DNA of 64,000 nucleotides, taken from the NCBI GenBank assembly GCA_023678885.1, contig CM043013.1, forward strand, positions 19,996,791-20,060,790, given 5' to 3'. Each line of letters begins with the position of its first letter. Within the stretch, counting starts at the first letter, position 1. The position numbers and the translations under genes are program-made. The notes under the pieces are model-generated. The model made no database searches. It was not told the DNA's origin and saw nothing but the letters and a program-made list of their open reading frames with translations. Below, in pieces: positions 32,023 through 42,624 of the stretch. Source of the stretch: Pogostemon cablin. Taxonomy: Eukaryota; Streptophyta; Magnoliopsida; Lamiales; Lamiaceae.

Positions 32023-33335
32023 ACATGTTGCTCGTCCCGAGGCAACCAATTTAAACCACAGGAGTCGTGTATAATTCAACAAGATCTAGTACAACACATA
32101 TTACACATGCCACTTCATTGAATCAAACAAGAATTACTTGCATCAAATATGTCACTCATGTAAAATCAATCCAATCACACACCATTCGGAGTACTAAGTA
32201 ATCTCACTGACAAGATAAGTCTTTACTCTCTTTCGCTCGTGCGTGAGGCACTATAGGCTAGTATAACACTCATATCAATTCATATTCACGCGTAACCATA
32301 AGCTTGGCAAAGGTCTCAAAAATCAACTTACATTAGATTAATACTAGGATCACAAAGGACTTGTTTCTAGGTTGTAATGTTGGCTCTTTGGAAAGGTAGG
32401 AAAATTTGGTCATAGTAACTTAATACACTAGTAGAGAGTTACCTTGGAGGTTCTTGATTTCTCATTCGGCTTCATATTCTCCTCCAATTCTTCTCTTGCA
32501 CTTGCAATTTTCAATTTTCCTTCTCTTCCTTGCATCAACATCATTCTTCTTTTAATTACTTGGGTTCCAGTTATAGGCACTACCCTTCTCGAACATCGTT
32601 CGACTGCTTCTTAAAAACTTCAAGCCCCATGTATAAGCAATTCGGGATACCAATTTAAGGCACTATCCCTAACAAGATTTAACCATGCACTTTTCTTACT
32701 GAACCTCATTCCATCTTCCCTTTGTTTCTTCCACACTTATTCACCTTATTCTCTCTACCAATGAATAGGGTATTTTGCAAAGCTCAAATAAGGTAATTAA
32801 GGCTCTTATATTTGGCTTGCCAAAGAAAAAGCTTTTAAAAGGCTCAAACAAGGCTACCAAAGATTTATAAAATCATTATGAAAGGTAAAATGTGGCTAAG
32901 TGACTCAATTAATCAAAAATGGCCTAAGATCATATCCTAATATTTCATCAATTGTAAGTTTCACACAAGACTCCAAGCCAAGTTCTAGAATACGTTCATA
33001 CGAATGATTCTCTCAAAAATAAACTATCATGATTAATCATGATAAAGGCTCAAATCCTCACATAGGTAATCAATTCCTAATACTCCTCATAGCACATAAT
33101 CAAAATCAATTCCTCATGAATTCCATATACTTAACAAATTATTCATGCTCTTTCCAAATGAAAATAAACACGTAAACATATGAATGCACAGAATCAATAA
33201 CCCATATACAAAACAATGATACAAGATCAACTATATCAGGTACATGCCACTCACACATGAATCACACCCAATCTGTAAAAATAAATAGAAGAACGGGAGA
33301 TAAGATGAATCGGAGAAGCCAAAAAAAACCTGAAA
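32023..33335 (-). other. Athila 3' untranslated region
   Basis: A non-coding region between the third ORF and the polypurine tract. It shows no repeat array and no long frame. Confidence 0.7.
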
Positions 33336-34883
33336 CTACTCCCTAGGAGCATCATCATCCTCATCATCATCGTCATCCTCATCCATTCTATTTTCCACAG
33401 CTCGGCACAGACTGGTAATGTGCTTATCCATCATATCCACTCGACTACTCACTCTACCAACACGCTCATCCAAGGCAGAGTACCTTTCGTTCAGCGTGGC
33501 ATAGTTGGCGTTAGCGAGCACGAGCTGCCTGTTCGTCTCTTGCTGCGCAGCTACCACCGCGATCAGCTGCTCATGAATCAAGCGAAGCTGCTCCCGAGTA
33601 CCTGGAACTGCTCGCCGCTGCTGCGGTACCGGAGCATGCTGAGGCGCATCATGCTGCTCTCCTTCTGGAATCTCCATCTCCGGCTGCTCATCTACCTGAT
33701 CCTTCTCTTCAGGCTGCTGTGGCTGAGGTGGACGGAACTATCCTTGATCAACGATCTGCTGTAACTCAGCCATCCTCCCCTCAGCACACATCTGTGCTAC
33801 CGCTTTCCAATCACCACCCGACTTCACTGCCACGGATAAAGCGATGTGTCCAAGAGAATTCATTAACTTATTCCTTGTTTCCCGAATAGTTGTCAAGTTG
33901 CTCACGTCGAAGGGGAACATAAATTCGAAAGGCTTGAGACCTCTCGTGAAAAACCAATCTCCATTTCTAAAATGGGCAAATCCTCCCTTCGCGCACGTGC
34001 TCATCATCAAATCGGGTTCTCCTTCCACTGGTGTAATGCCGGTGAGATCCAAGTTATAATGCTCAGCCACGATCGTCAATAACCCTCCAATATTCACCTT
34101 TTGAAAACCTATGGTCTTGAATCGATTCAGCTGCGTAATAAAATAAGCTCCAACATTGAACTTCACTCCATTCAGCATACACCACAGGGCATATAGCTCT
34201 CCTCTAGACACAACACTCCCCTCCGAGCGGGCGAACAACGTGTTGCTCAGAATGCGGTCCATGTACCTCAAGACAAGGTTCTTTATTGCGGAAGCACGAG
34301 CCTGTCTGGTCTTATAATCACGAATCTCCCCAGTGATCTCCCTCCAAAACCGCTTTACACTGAATGCAGCATTTTCTAAACGAGGGATCTCCAAAGGCGT
34401 CTCAAACAGCTCATTGAAATCCTCAGACGTCCATCTCCTACTCACTCCACCAAGCTGAAACGTACACCGATAGGGGTATCCAAGCGGGTCCTTCTCCATC
34501 TCAAACGAGCAAACTACTTCCGCTGTAACATGGAAGTACGTCGGCCTCTTCAACTCCATGAATCTTCTGATCCCTACTTGATCAAACATCCAAAATATAT
34601 CATCCCCTATTCTCATTATCCTCATCGCTTCATCATCTTGGTATCGAGTGCGAGCTATCTTGTCTGAAACTTCTTCCCACTTCTCTTTAATCTCATCCCA
34701 ATCTTGCATCCTAATCTTGAAGTTATCAGGTAAACGATCTTGTAGCCTCAGTTTTCTTGTCACTTTGTCCAAATTTGAAGGCCTGTCATGCCTCTTCTTC
34801 GATCTTTCCTCCTCTGCCTTTCCTTTTCCTTTACTTGATCCTTGTCCCTTTCCTGAAAACAAATACTTCAATCCAACCAACAA
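33336..34883 (-). pseudogene. Athila third ORF downstream of integrase (plant-retroelement protein)
   Basis: The 381-codon frame 33738-34883 begins in a basic, low-complexity stretch (KGQGSSKGKGKAEEERSKKR). It then has the conserved block FHVTAEVVCSFEMEKD, RWTSEDFNELFETPLEIP and ALWCMLNGVKFNVGAYF, as in proteins annotated 'putative plant transposon protein' or Athila ORF. A single TAG (33738-33740) separates it from an in-frame continuation to 33336 that is proline/glutamine-rich, then coiled-coil, then an acidic tail (DEDDDDDEDDDAPRE). Its role is unknown. In Athila this position has been called env-like, but I see no clear signal peptide or transmembrane segment here. The single stop suggests one recent lesion in an otherwise full-length frame. 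Confidence 0.75.
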
Positions 34884-35633
34884 GACAAGAAAGCAAGTAT
34901 TGTACTAGCACATCACATACTCTACTCAAGACTTCAAGCATCAATGCATATTTACACAAACTACCATCTCAACACCACTTGCTTATTCAACATTCTCAAA
35001 ACATCTTCAATCACACCTTCTTTAATCATCAAAACATAACCAACAAGCATGCATTAAGCAATTCAAGCAATTCAATCAAAAGTTCAACATGTTTCCCTCA
35101 ATGAACTACTTCAATTTCATCAATTTCAAACCAAATCAACATGCTCATTCTATGATATGTTCTATATCCTTGATCATTCCACATAAAAATCCAAGTTCTA
35201 TCAATAATCAATCAACCAAAAACCAAGAAACAAGAATTCATATGAAACAAATCATAATATCAACATTCACCATGGAATTCAACCATACTCAACATCAATC
35301 CTCTTACTCACATCGAATTTCTTACCTAAATCTTCAATCCTAGAGTAATTGAGTTGGAAAAACATACCTTGTGACTTGCCCATGGTGAACAACCGATCGA
35401 GAACACACAACAACCAAAAATCGCGATTTCAACCCTAACTCGCGATGAAATCCGCCCAAATCCGCGACCGAATCGAAAATTCAAGGTGTAGTGTTGTGTA
35501 ATCGGTGTGAAATCAAGTGTAATTGAAGAATTTGTGCAAGGGTGTAGAGGTTCGAAGAGGGTTCGAGGTTTGGTGTTTCGAAAAAGTGATCGAACCCCTC
35601 TGAAAAATCGAACTTAAATCGCATACCTGGCTT

Positions 35634-35961
35634 GGTTCGACCTCGGGTTCGACCACCTAAACAGGTCGAACCATGGATGGCGAGGTCGAACCTCTCTTCT
35701 GGACAAACGATCTTCTCAGTTCGACCAGGGGTTCGACTTGCTAAACAGGTCGAACCTTCCTTGAATTGGTCGAACCGCTCTTCTGGAAAACAGAGTGCTT
35801 CCAACTGACAGGTTCGACCATAGGTTCGACCTTCTGATCAGGTCGAACAACTATGGCTTAGGTCGAACCTCCTCTCTGGACAACTTTCGACGCCGGTTCG
35901 ACTTCCTCTTCTTTTGTTCGACCTCTGGCTCTGGTCGAACCACTCCTAGAGTTGGTCGAAC
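35634..35961. repeat. Phased GGTTCGACC/GGTCGAACC array, post-integrase spacer
   Basis: F at 35634, 35646; R at 35664, 35684. F at 35718 (one mismatch), 35730; R at 35748, 35768. F at 35811, 35823; R at 35841, 35861. F at 35895 and an F-oriented variant at 35915; R at 35933, 35953. In the first three units the steps are 12, 18 and 20 bp. The fourth unit keeps only the final 18- and 20-bp steps. AAAACAGAGTGCT occurs between units here and in the gag-pol array. Confidence 0.9.
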
Positions 35962-36260
35962 CTTCCTCCTGATTTCCAAAACTGAGTGTTCTTCATTCAC
36001 TACATACTTCAAGCTTCAACACAACTTCATTAGGTACAATCTAGAGCACAACTTCAAAAATTGTTCCACATAACATCATTCATGAGTATCTCCGTAAAAG
36101 AAAACATAACCAAAAACCACTGAACATTAGGCAAGTTGTAAAAAATCGTCACATCAAAATCGATTAAAATTTCAATATGGCCGCAAAAACCAACTCCCCT
36201 AACAAACCATACAAAGAAAAGATTATACTCTTAATGCTTCAATGAGGTAATAACATCACA

Positions 36261-36273
36261 CCCCCCAAACTTA
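36261..36273 (-). promoter_or_regulatory. Candidate central polypurine tract
   Basis: The minus strand reads TAAGTTTGGGGGG, nearly the same as the 3' tract (AAGTTTGGGGG) at 32010. It lies between integrase and the third ORF, about 4 kb upstream of the 3' tract. Confidence 0.5.
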
Positions 36274-36443
36274 GTAAAAACGTAAGTCGAAACTAAGTTT
36301 GAAAAGAGATGTAATTGCCGATTAGTAAGCATCTTAAATATAAAAATTTCTTACTCACACAAAAGAAATAAAGCAATAAAACGGAAGAGTAAGCTCTCAA
36401 CAAGCGCTCATGTTTAACGTCGTAGAGTCACGACGGTACCAAA

Positions 36444-37907
36444 TCAGAACAAGGTATCATCAAAAATGACACACGCATCATCCGGCGACCTATAATGCTT
36501 CAATCGATGCCCATTCGCCATGATAACGTCTCCATCTTTGTCAATAAGCTCAAAACTCCCCCCTCCTAAGGCTCGATGAATCATGAACGGTCCCGTCCAC
36601 TTAGACTTCAACTTGCCTGCAAAAAGCTTCAAACGAGAGTTAAAAAGTAGTACCTCATCTCCTTGCTTGAACTCCTTGTATGAAATCTTAGAATCATGCC
36701 ACCTCTTCATTCTTTCCTTATAAATCTCTGAATTCTTGTAAGCACGACTCCTAAACTCATCCAATTGATTCATGTGAGTTATCCTCAACTCCTTCACATC
36801 CTTAAGGGTCAAGTTCAAGCGACGCAAAGCCCAAAACGCTTTGTGTTGAATTTCTACAGGTAAGTGGCACGGCTTCCCATAGACAATTTGATACGGTGAC
36901 ATATCTAACACCGTCTTGTAAGCGGTCCGGAACCCCCATAACACATCATCAAGCTTCATAGCCCAATCCTTTCTATTAGTTCCTACCACTTTCTCCAGAA
37001 TCTGCTTTACTTGACGGTTGGAGACCTCTGCCTGCCCATTCGCTTGCGGATGATAGGGTGTAGTAACCCTATGCTTAACACCATAATCCTTAAGCACCTT
37101 CTCCAGAAATTTATTGACGAAGTGGGAACCTCCATCACTAACTAGCGCTCTAGGAACTCCATAACGGGCAAAAATATGTTTCTTCAGGAAAGATAAAACA
37201 ACTTTCGAGTCATTAACACGAGTAGGAATCGCTTCCACCCACTTCGAAACATAATCCACCGCAAGAAGAATGTAGAGAAACCCATTCGACGGGGGAAAAG
37301 GCCCCATAAAATCGATCCCCCATACATCAAATATCTCTACGACTATGCTAGGCTGCAATGGCATCTCATCTCTCCTACCTATATTACCCATGCGCTGACA
37401 TCTATCGCAAGACGCCACATAGCTCTCACTATCTCTAAACAATGTAGGCCAATAAAGAGCAGATTGAAGTACCTTAGCTGCAGTCTTTTGCGCTCCGAAA
37501 TGCCCCCCATTCGGTTGTGCATGACAGAACTCCAGCACACTTTCCATTTCCATCTCGGGTACACATCTTCGGACAATAGAATCTGTACAAATCTTGTAAA
37601 CAAACGGATCATACCATATAAATGTCTCAACTTCCCAACGAAATTTTGCAAGTTGATATCGGTTGAGATCCCTTGGAATTTCACCAATGACAATGTAATT
37701 AACATAATCCGCGTACCATGGATCCATACCTTGCGCTGCAACCACACACGCTCGCTCGGTACCTTCAACAGCCACCGCCATGATCTTCTCATCAAGGAAC
37801 ATCTCTTCAATATACTCGAAAGAATTATCACAATGCTCCCTAGTCTCCAACCTTGACAAGTGATCTGCCAAAATATTTTCTGTTCCTTTCTTATCCCTAA
37901 TCTCCAA
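36444..37907 (-). pseudogene. Athila integrase portion of pol
   Basis: A 487-codon open stretch starting MEIRDKKGTENILADHLSRL, the connection after RNase H. The zinc-binding HHCC module is present (H..GGHFGAQKT ... CDRCQRMGN, about residues 130-175). The catalytic core has WGIDFMGPFP (first Asp), LVSDGGSHFVN (second Asp) and YHPQANGQAEVSNRQ (Glu). The C-terminal part carries the GPFMIHR...GGSFEL segment. It is in the same frame as the upstream RT-RNase H part, separated by one TGA at 37932-37934. It would insert the cDNA into host DNA if translated. The domain itself looks intact. Confidence 0.92.
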
Positions 37908-37931
37908 GTCAAACTCCTGCAGTAGTAGAAT

Positions 37932-40283
37932 TCACTTTATAATCCTAGGCTTCGTCTCCTTCTTCTCCATCAAATAACGAATCGCTGAGTGATCCGTATA
38001 CACAATCGTCTTCATGCCAACCAAATACTGACGAAACTTATCGAATGCATATACAACAGCCAAAAACTCATTTTCAGTCACCGTGTAATTCTTCTGTGCC
38101 GCATCGAAAGTCTTACTCGCGTAGTAAATGGCGCAGAACTTCTTCTCCCTTAGCTGCCCAAGCACCACACCCAATGCTACATCACTTGCATCACACATAA
38201 GTACAAACGGTTGAGTCCAGTCCGGTGTGATCAAGATAGGGGCAGTAATAAGCGCCTCCTTCAAAACTTGAAAAGCTGTTAGACACTCATCATTAAACAC
38301 AAAATCCTTTTCAAGTAAATGAGATAAGGGCTTAGAGTATTTTGAGAAGTCTTTAATGAATCTCCTGTAAAAACCGGCGTGTCCAAGGAAGGACCGCACT
38401 CCTCTTTCATTGGTCGGTGGTGGAAGCTTCTCAATTGCCACCACTTTAGCACGATCTACTTGTAATCCTTTGGCGGAAACATGATGCCCAAGAACAATCC
38501 CATTCTTCACCATGAAGTGGCACTTCTCCCAATTCAAGACAAGATTAGTTTCTTGACACCTCTTCAAAACAACAACAAGGTTAGACAAACACATATCAAA
38601 AGAAGAACCAAAGACTGAAAAATCTTCCATGAATACTTCCATGATCTTCTCTATCAAACCATCAAAAATCGCCATCATGCATCTCTGAAAAGTAGCAGAC
38701 GCATTACACAATCCAAACGGCATCTTCCTAAAAGCAAAGCTCCCGTAGGGGCAAGTAAAAGTGGTATTTTCTTGATCCTCGGGAGCAATCATGATTTGAT
38801 TATATCCCGAGTATCCATCCAAGAAACAATAAAACTCATACCCTGCAAGACGTTCCAACATTTGATCCATAAACGGAAGAGGGAAATGGTCCTTACACGT
38901 GTTCTCATTTAATTTCCTGTAATCCACACATGTACGCCATCCCGTAGGAATTCTCGTGGCTATAGCTTCTCCATCCTCAGCTTTCACTACAGTCATGCCC
39001 CCATTTTTAGCAACTACATGCAATGGACTCACATGGGGACTATCACTAATAGGATATATAATTCCAGCATCCAACCACGTAAGAATTTGCTTCCTTATCA
39101 CCTCTTGAATTGCGGGATTCACCCTACGCTGATTCTGAACACTAGCCTTGGCTTCATCCAACAACCTAATCCGATGCATACAATACGAATGACTAATACC
39201 TTTCAAATCATCAAGTGACCACCCTATTGCAGACTTGTACTTCCTTAAGACATCTAATAACTCCTCAAGTTGATCATCATTAAGGGAAGAAGATACAATT
39301 ACCGGATATTGTGCATTATCACCAAGAAAAGCATACTTCAAGTGGTCCGGCAATGGTTTCAACTCCTCTTTTCTTTCCTCCACTGGAGTGTTTTCGTTAT
39401 CCAAAGGCAAGTACTTCCTGGTCCATTTGACTTCTTCCACCTTATTTCTTTCCAATGCAAACCTGTCATCACCCAAAGCAAGTAAGTTTTCAAGAAATTC
39501 AATACATACCTCGTTAGAAAGTCCGTCAAGCTCCGTAGTGGGATAAGTAAGAGACTCCATCAAACATGTCTCAAGAGGATCCTTTGACAAGATCAGAGAC
39601 ATATCCTCCTTCACAATCTCCTCCACCACGTCAATACTATAACATTGGGACTCCATTGGCATCTTCATTGCTTTGTCCAAATTGAAAAGTACTTCTTCTT
39701 TGTCCATTCTCAACTTCAGTTCTCCCTTCCGAACATCTATCATAGCTCCAGCTGTAGCAAGGAATGGCCTCCCCAAGATTAAAGGAACATTATCCTTGTC
39801 ATCATCCATTTCTAGTACAAGGAAATCCACAGGAAAGACTAGCTTCTCCACCTTTACAAGAACATCTTCAACAACACCTTTCGGAAACGTCATTGATCTA
39901 TCTGCCAATTGGAGAGCAACAATTGTCGGGGTCAGCTCCCCCAAACCAAGCTTCTGAAAGATGGACAACGGCATCAAATTGATGCTTACCCCTAGATCGC
40001 ACAAAGCTCGCCGTGCTGGACCCTTCCCGATTTCACATAGAATAGTAAAGCTCCCCGGATCTTTCATCTTTGGTGGCAACTTCTTTTGAATAATTGAGCT
40101 ACAATTCTCAGATAAGTTTACAGTTTCAACTCCGGTTAAGCTTCGCTTCTTCATCAATATGTCTTTAAGGAATCGAGAATAATATGGCATCTCCATGATT
40201 GCCTCTGAAAAAGGGATGTTCAAGCTTATCTTGTTCATTATTTCTGAAAACTTCTTGAACTTCTCTTCTAACCCTTTCTTCAC
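37932..40283 (-). pseudogene. Athila pol: protease, reverse transcriptase, RNase H
   Basis: 783 codons. Protease: ALCDLGVSINLMPLSIFQKL (the D-L-G form usual in Athila) and IDFLV/ILGRPFLATAGA. RT: YRKLNENTCKDHFPLPFMDQ, FLDGYSGYNQI, FGLCNASATFQRCMMAIF. The catalytic box reads EVFMEDFSVFG, with Glu where one of the two paired aspartates is expected. RNase H: LMCDASDVALGVVLGQ, YYASKTFDAAQKNYTVTENE and VYTDHSAIRYL. A TAA at 40326-40328 lies upstream in the same frame, and a TGA at 37932-37934 ends it before integrase. Despite good overall conservation, this copy should not produce a full polyprotein, and the RT site is suspect. Confidence 0.93.
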
Positions 40284-40325
40284 TAGCTTGTAGGGAAACG
40301 GTGGAGGTATCTTTGTTTTGGGAAT

Positions 40326-40838
40326 TTACCATTCATCACGATCAACCTTCTCCGCTTTCTCCTTTTCGGCTCTTAATCGCTTAGCTCTTTTCCATTTTTT
40401 CTCAGCTATTATGTCTGTAATTTGCTCATTCCGTACCACTGGAGTTGCATCAACATCAAAAGGAACAACAGGTGCATCAATCAAAACATCTCGGCGAGGT
40501 TCGACTAGGGTTCGACCAGTTTGAGAGGTCGAACCAGGAGTGTATTGGTCGAACCTCTCTCCTGGAAAACTGATCTCATTCTGCTCTGGAGGTTCGACTT
40601 GGGTTCGACCAGCATTGGAGGTCGAACCACTGCCCCCTTGGTCGAACCGCTTCACTGTATAATCTCTATCCTTCGGTTCGACCTGGGTTCGACCTGAAGA
40701 GTTGGTCGAACCCTTTTGATCGTGGTCGAACCGTTCCTGCGTCAAAACAGAGTGCTCTGGCCAATGAGGTTCGACCTGGGTTCGACCTGAAAAGTTGGTC
40801 GAACCCTCTGCGTGTTGGTCGAACCGCTTCTGTGTCAA
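40326..40838 (-). CDS. Athila gag-pol spacer frame with RFDQ/GST/GRT/VEP repeats
   Basis: A 170-codon open stretch, in the same frame as pol and in -1 relation to the end of gag, which it overlaps by a few bases. It translates the phased DNA array into protein repeats of about 31 residues: (K/E)RFDQ, then GST, then GRTxVEP. Four units are followed by a non-repetitive basic tail (EKKWKRAKRLRAEKEKAEK). It has no start codon of its own (opens with TTG), so it would need readthrough or frameshifting from gag. The simplest explanation is an indel in the repeat that broke an originally continuous gag-pol frame. The repeats look like translated DNA signal, not a known domain. Confidence 0.6.
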   Translation of the reverse strand: MTQKRFDQHAEGSTNFSGRTQVEPHWPEHSVLTQERFDHDQKGSTNSSGRTQVEPKDRDYTVKRFDQGGSGSTSNAGRTQVEPPEQNEISFPGERFDQYTPGSTSQTGRTLVEPRRDVLIDAPVVPFDVDATPVVRNEQITDIIAEKKWKRAKRLRAEKEKAEKVDRDEW

Positions 40839-40917
40839 AACAGAGTGCTCTGGCCGATGAGGTTAACCATGGTTCGACCTGAATGCCAGGTCGAACCCTC
40901 TAAATTTTGGTCGAACC
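40499..40917. repeat. Phased GGTTCGACC/GGTCGAACC array, gag-pol spacer
   Basis: Five units start at 40499, 40591, 40675, 40768 and 40861 (steps 92, 84, 93, 93). In each unit: F at 0, F at +10 or +11, R at +28 or +29, R at +48 to +50. In the last unit the first F is degenerate (GGTTAACC). The outer units reach into the C-terminal codons of gag. Confidence 0.93.
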
Positions 40918-42511
40918 GAGGCTTAGAAAATTCCAACTTTGATTCCGGCCTCATTGATCCCTCGTACTGCGTTCCCGACCTCAGTGTGATGGCATTACAC
41001 GACTTCGGATTCTCTATACTCTGAGACGGAAACTTCCATTTTCCTACAGTTTGAGTCAATGTGTTCACATTCTCTGCAATTGTACCCATCAACAATGTGA
41101 GATCTTTCACTTGAGTGGATAAATCTCTGTGGTGATCATCAATCTTTTTCTCAAGCTTTGCCTCAAGGCGTTTCACTCTTTCATCATTCTTTACCATGTA
41201 CCGGTTCACAGTATCCTCGAAACCAGGCTTCCCTTCTTCCACCTTTTCTCCCGGATCAACACCCATTGGAAGTTGCACTGCATTGTTCGTATTGCTCCAT
41301 GAAAATTCAGGCCTCCTTGGTTGCTGTTGATAACTACCAGAGGGACCACGATTATTGAAGTTCCCTCGATAGTTCCCTTGGTAGTTCCGGTTTCCTTGAT
41401 TTGGGTACCTCGTTCCTTGAATACTTTGACCCATGGCATAATTTACTTCCTCTAATTCTTCTTGGATGGTTCCATTATTCATCATCTCTTGCTGCATGAT
41501 TGGCACTCGTTGAGATATCTCGCTGATCTGCTTCTGTTGAGACTCAAGTAGCTTGTTGATATTGGACAAGCTTGAAACGATCTCATCCTCTCTCTTTGTT
41601 TTCACCATTGCTTGTTCAACCTGAGCTTCCTTTCCAAGAACATACGTACCTCTAACTCTATCAGTAGGCCAATCCCTCGAATTCATCGATATGTCTTCAA
41701 ACAATCTCTCGGCCTCAACGGATGACTTAGTAAGCAATGCTCCATTAGAAGAAGCATCAAGTAGCACTCTTGATTCACAGTCCAATCCATTATAGAATAT
41801 ACTGATATATTGGGCTTTAGATAACCCATGTTGAGGACACTTCCTGAGCATGTCCTTGAATCTATCCCACGCTTCATGAAATTTCTCACCTTCACTGATA
41901 GCATTAATATCCTGCTTCATCTTAAACACCTTCGAAGGTGGCATATACCTCTCCAAGAACCTTAACTTCAATTGCTCCCACGTGGTGCACTCAGCTGCGT
42001 TAATAGTATCGTACCAATCCCTCGCCTTTTCAGTAAGCGAAAATTTGAACAAAAGGATCTTCCTAGCATCTTCATGTTCTCCTACGTCTTTTTGAGTACT
42101 TGCATAGCCCAAGAACTTGTTCAGATGCTGCTGCGGATCCTCGAAAGACCCTCCTGAAAAGGAGTTTCTTTCTATCATGCTAATAAGAGCGGGATGAAGA
42201 TCGAACGCTGTGTTAGTTCCCCTTGCTCCTAAAAGCTCATAATTTCCAGCCCCATTATTTCTGAAAACCTCTCGGATGGCTAGATTATCCGGATTCGCTG
42301 CCATGTTGACTGTTTCTACTTCCAAATTAACTTCAGTTGTAGCCTCAATCACTTGCGAAATCTGCTCGTCAACCTCGACTCCAAAATTCAGAGCTTCAGT
42401 TGGGTCTATTGTCTTTGCCTTGCTCTTCTTCTTCTTCTTCTTCTTTCTTGATGAAGCTCCAATCTCAGGATTATACGGTTCAAGATTACCTTTCTTTGAT
42501 CTTGTGAGCAT
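40835..42511 (-). CDS. Athila Gag
   Basis: 558 codons, opening MLTRSKKGNLEPYNPEIGAS at the first ATG after the primer site, with a lysine run near residue 25. The retrotransposon gag domain is clear: SFSGGSFEDPQQHLNKFLGY, LFKFSLTEKARDWYD, WEQLKLRFLERYMPPSK and FHEAWDRFKDMLRKCPQHGL. A low-complexity N/G/Q/R-rich region (about residues 370-410) may bind RNA. No CCHC zinc knuckle is visible. The end of the protein is translated repeat (PRFDQNLEGSTWHSGRT) and stops at TGA, one frame away from pol. Gag would package the element RNA. The frame is intact over the whole structural domain. Confidence 0.93.
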   Translation of the reverse strand: MLTRSKKGNLEPYNPEIGASSRKKKKKKKSKAKTIDPTEALNFGVEVDEQISQVIEATTEVNLEVETVNMAANPDNLAIREVFRNNGAGNYELLGARGTNTAFDLHPALISMIERNSFSGGSFEDPQQHLNKFLGYASTQKDVGEHEDARKILLFKFSLTEKARDWYDTINAAECTTWEQLKLRFLERYMPPSKVFKMKQDINAISEGEKFHEAWDRFKDMLRKCPQHGLSKAQYISIFYNGLDCESRVLLDASSNGALLTKSSVEAERLFEDISMNSRDWPTDRVRGTYVLGKEAQVEQAMVKTKREDEIVSSLSNINKLLESQQKQISEISQRVPIMQQEMMNNGTIQEELEEVNYAMGQSIQGTRYPNQGNRNYQGNYRGNFNNRGPSGSYQQQPRRPEFSWSNTNNAVQLPMGVDPGEKVEEGKPGFEDTVNRYMVKNDERVKRLEAKLEKKIDDHHRDLSTQVKDLTLLMGTIAENVNTLTQTVGKWKFPSQSIENPKSCNAITLRSGTQYEGSMRPESKLEFSKPRFDQNLEGSTWHSGRTMVNLIGQSTLF

Positions 42512-42600
42512 ACACCTAAAACGAATAAGAAAGAAAACAACAAAACAAGGTAAATAGTCCTAATAAACTAGAAATAACACAAAAAAGATATTTTACGCCG

Positions 42601-42618
42601 TCCCCGACAACGGCGCCA
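42601..42618 (-). other. Athila primer-binding site (tRNA-Asp type)
   Basis: The minus strand reads TGGCGCCGTTGTCGGGGA, six bases inside the 5' LTR. It is the well-known Athila/Tat site complementary to the 3' end of tRNA-Asp, with one difference from the usual form (a T within GTTGTCGG). Confidence 0.92.
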
Positions 42619-42624
42619 AGAACT

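Larger units (their letters stand above)
34884..36443 (-). other. Athila spacer between third ORF and integrase
   Basis: About 1.5 kb without a conserved frame. It holds a phased motif array (35634-35961) and a second polypurine-like tract (36261-36273). Confidence 0.75.

Noticed and set aside
33420..33764. Plus-strand frames opposite the Athila third ORF
   Set aside because: The minus-strand frame has the conserved block and coiled coil. The plus frames are shadows.
37932..37934. Programmed readthrough at the TGA between RNase H and integrase
   Set aside because: The stop lies in a normally continuous coding region and another stop lies upstream. A simple mutation is likelier than a recoding signal.
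40499..40917. Regularly spaced array as a CRISPR
   Set aside because: The sequence is a plant nuclear retrotransposon. Repeats are 9 bp in both orientations and partly translated, with no cas genes.
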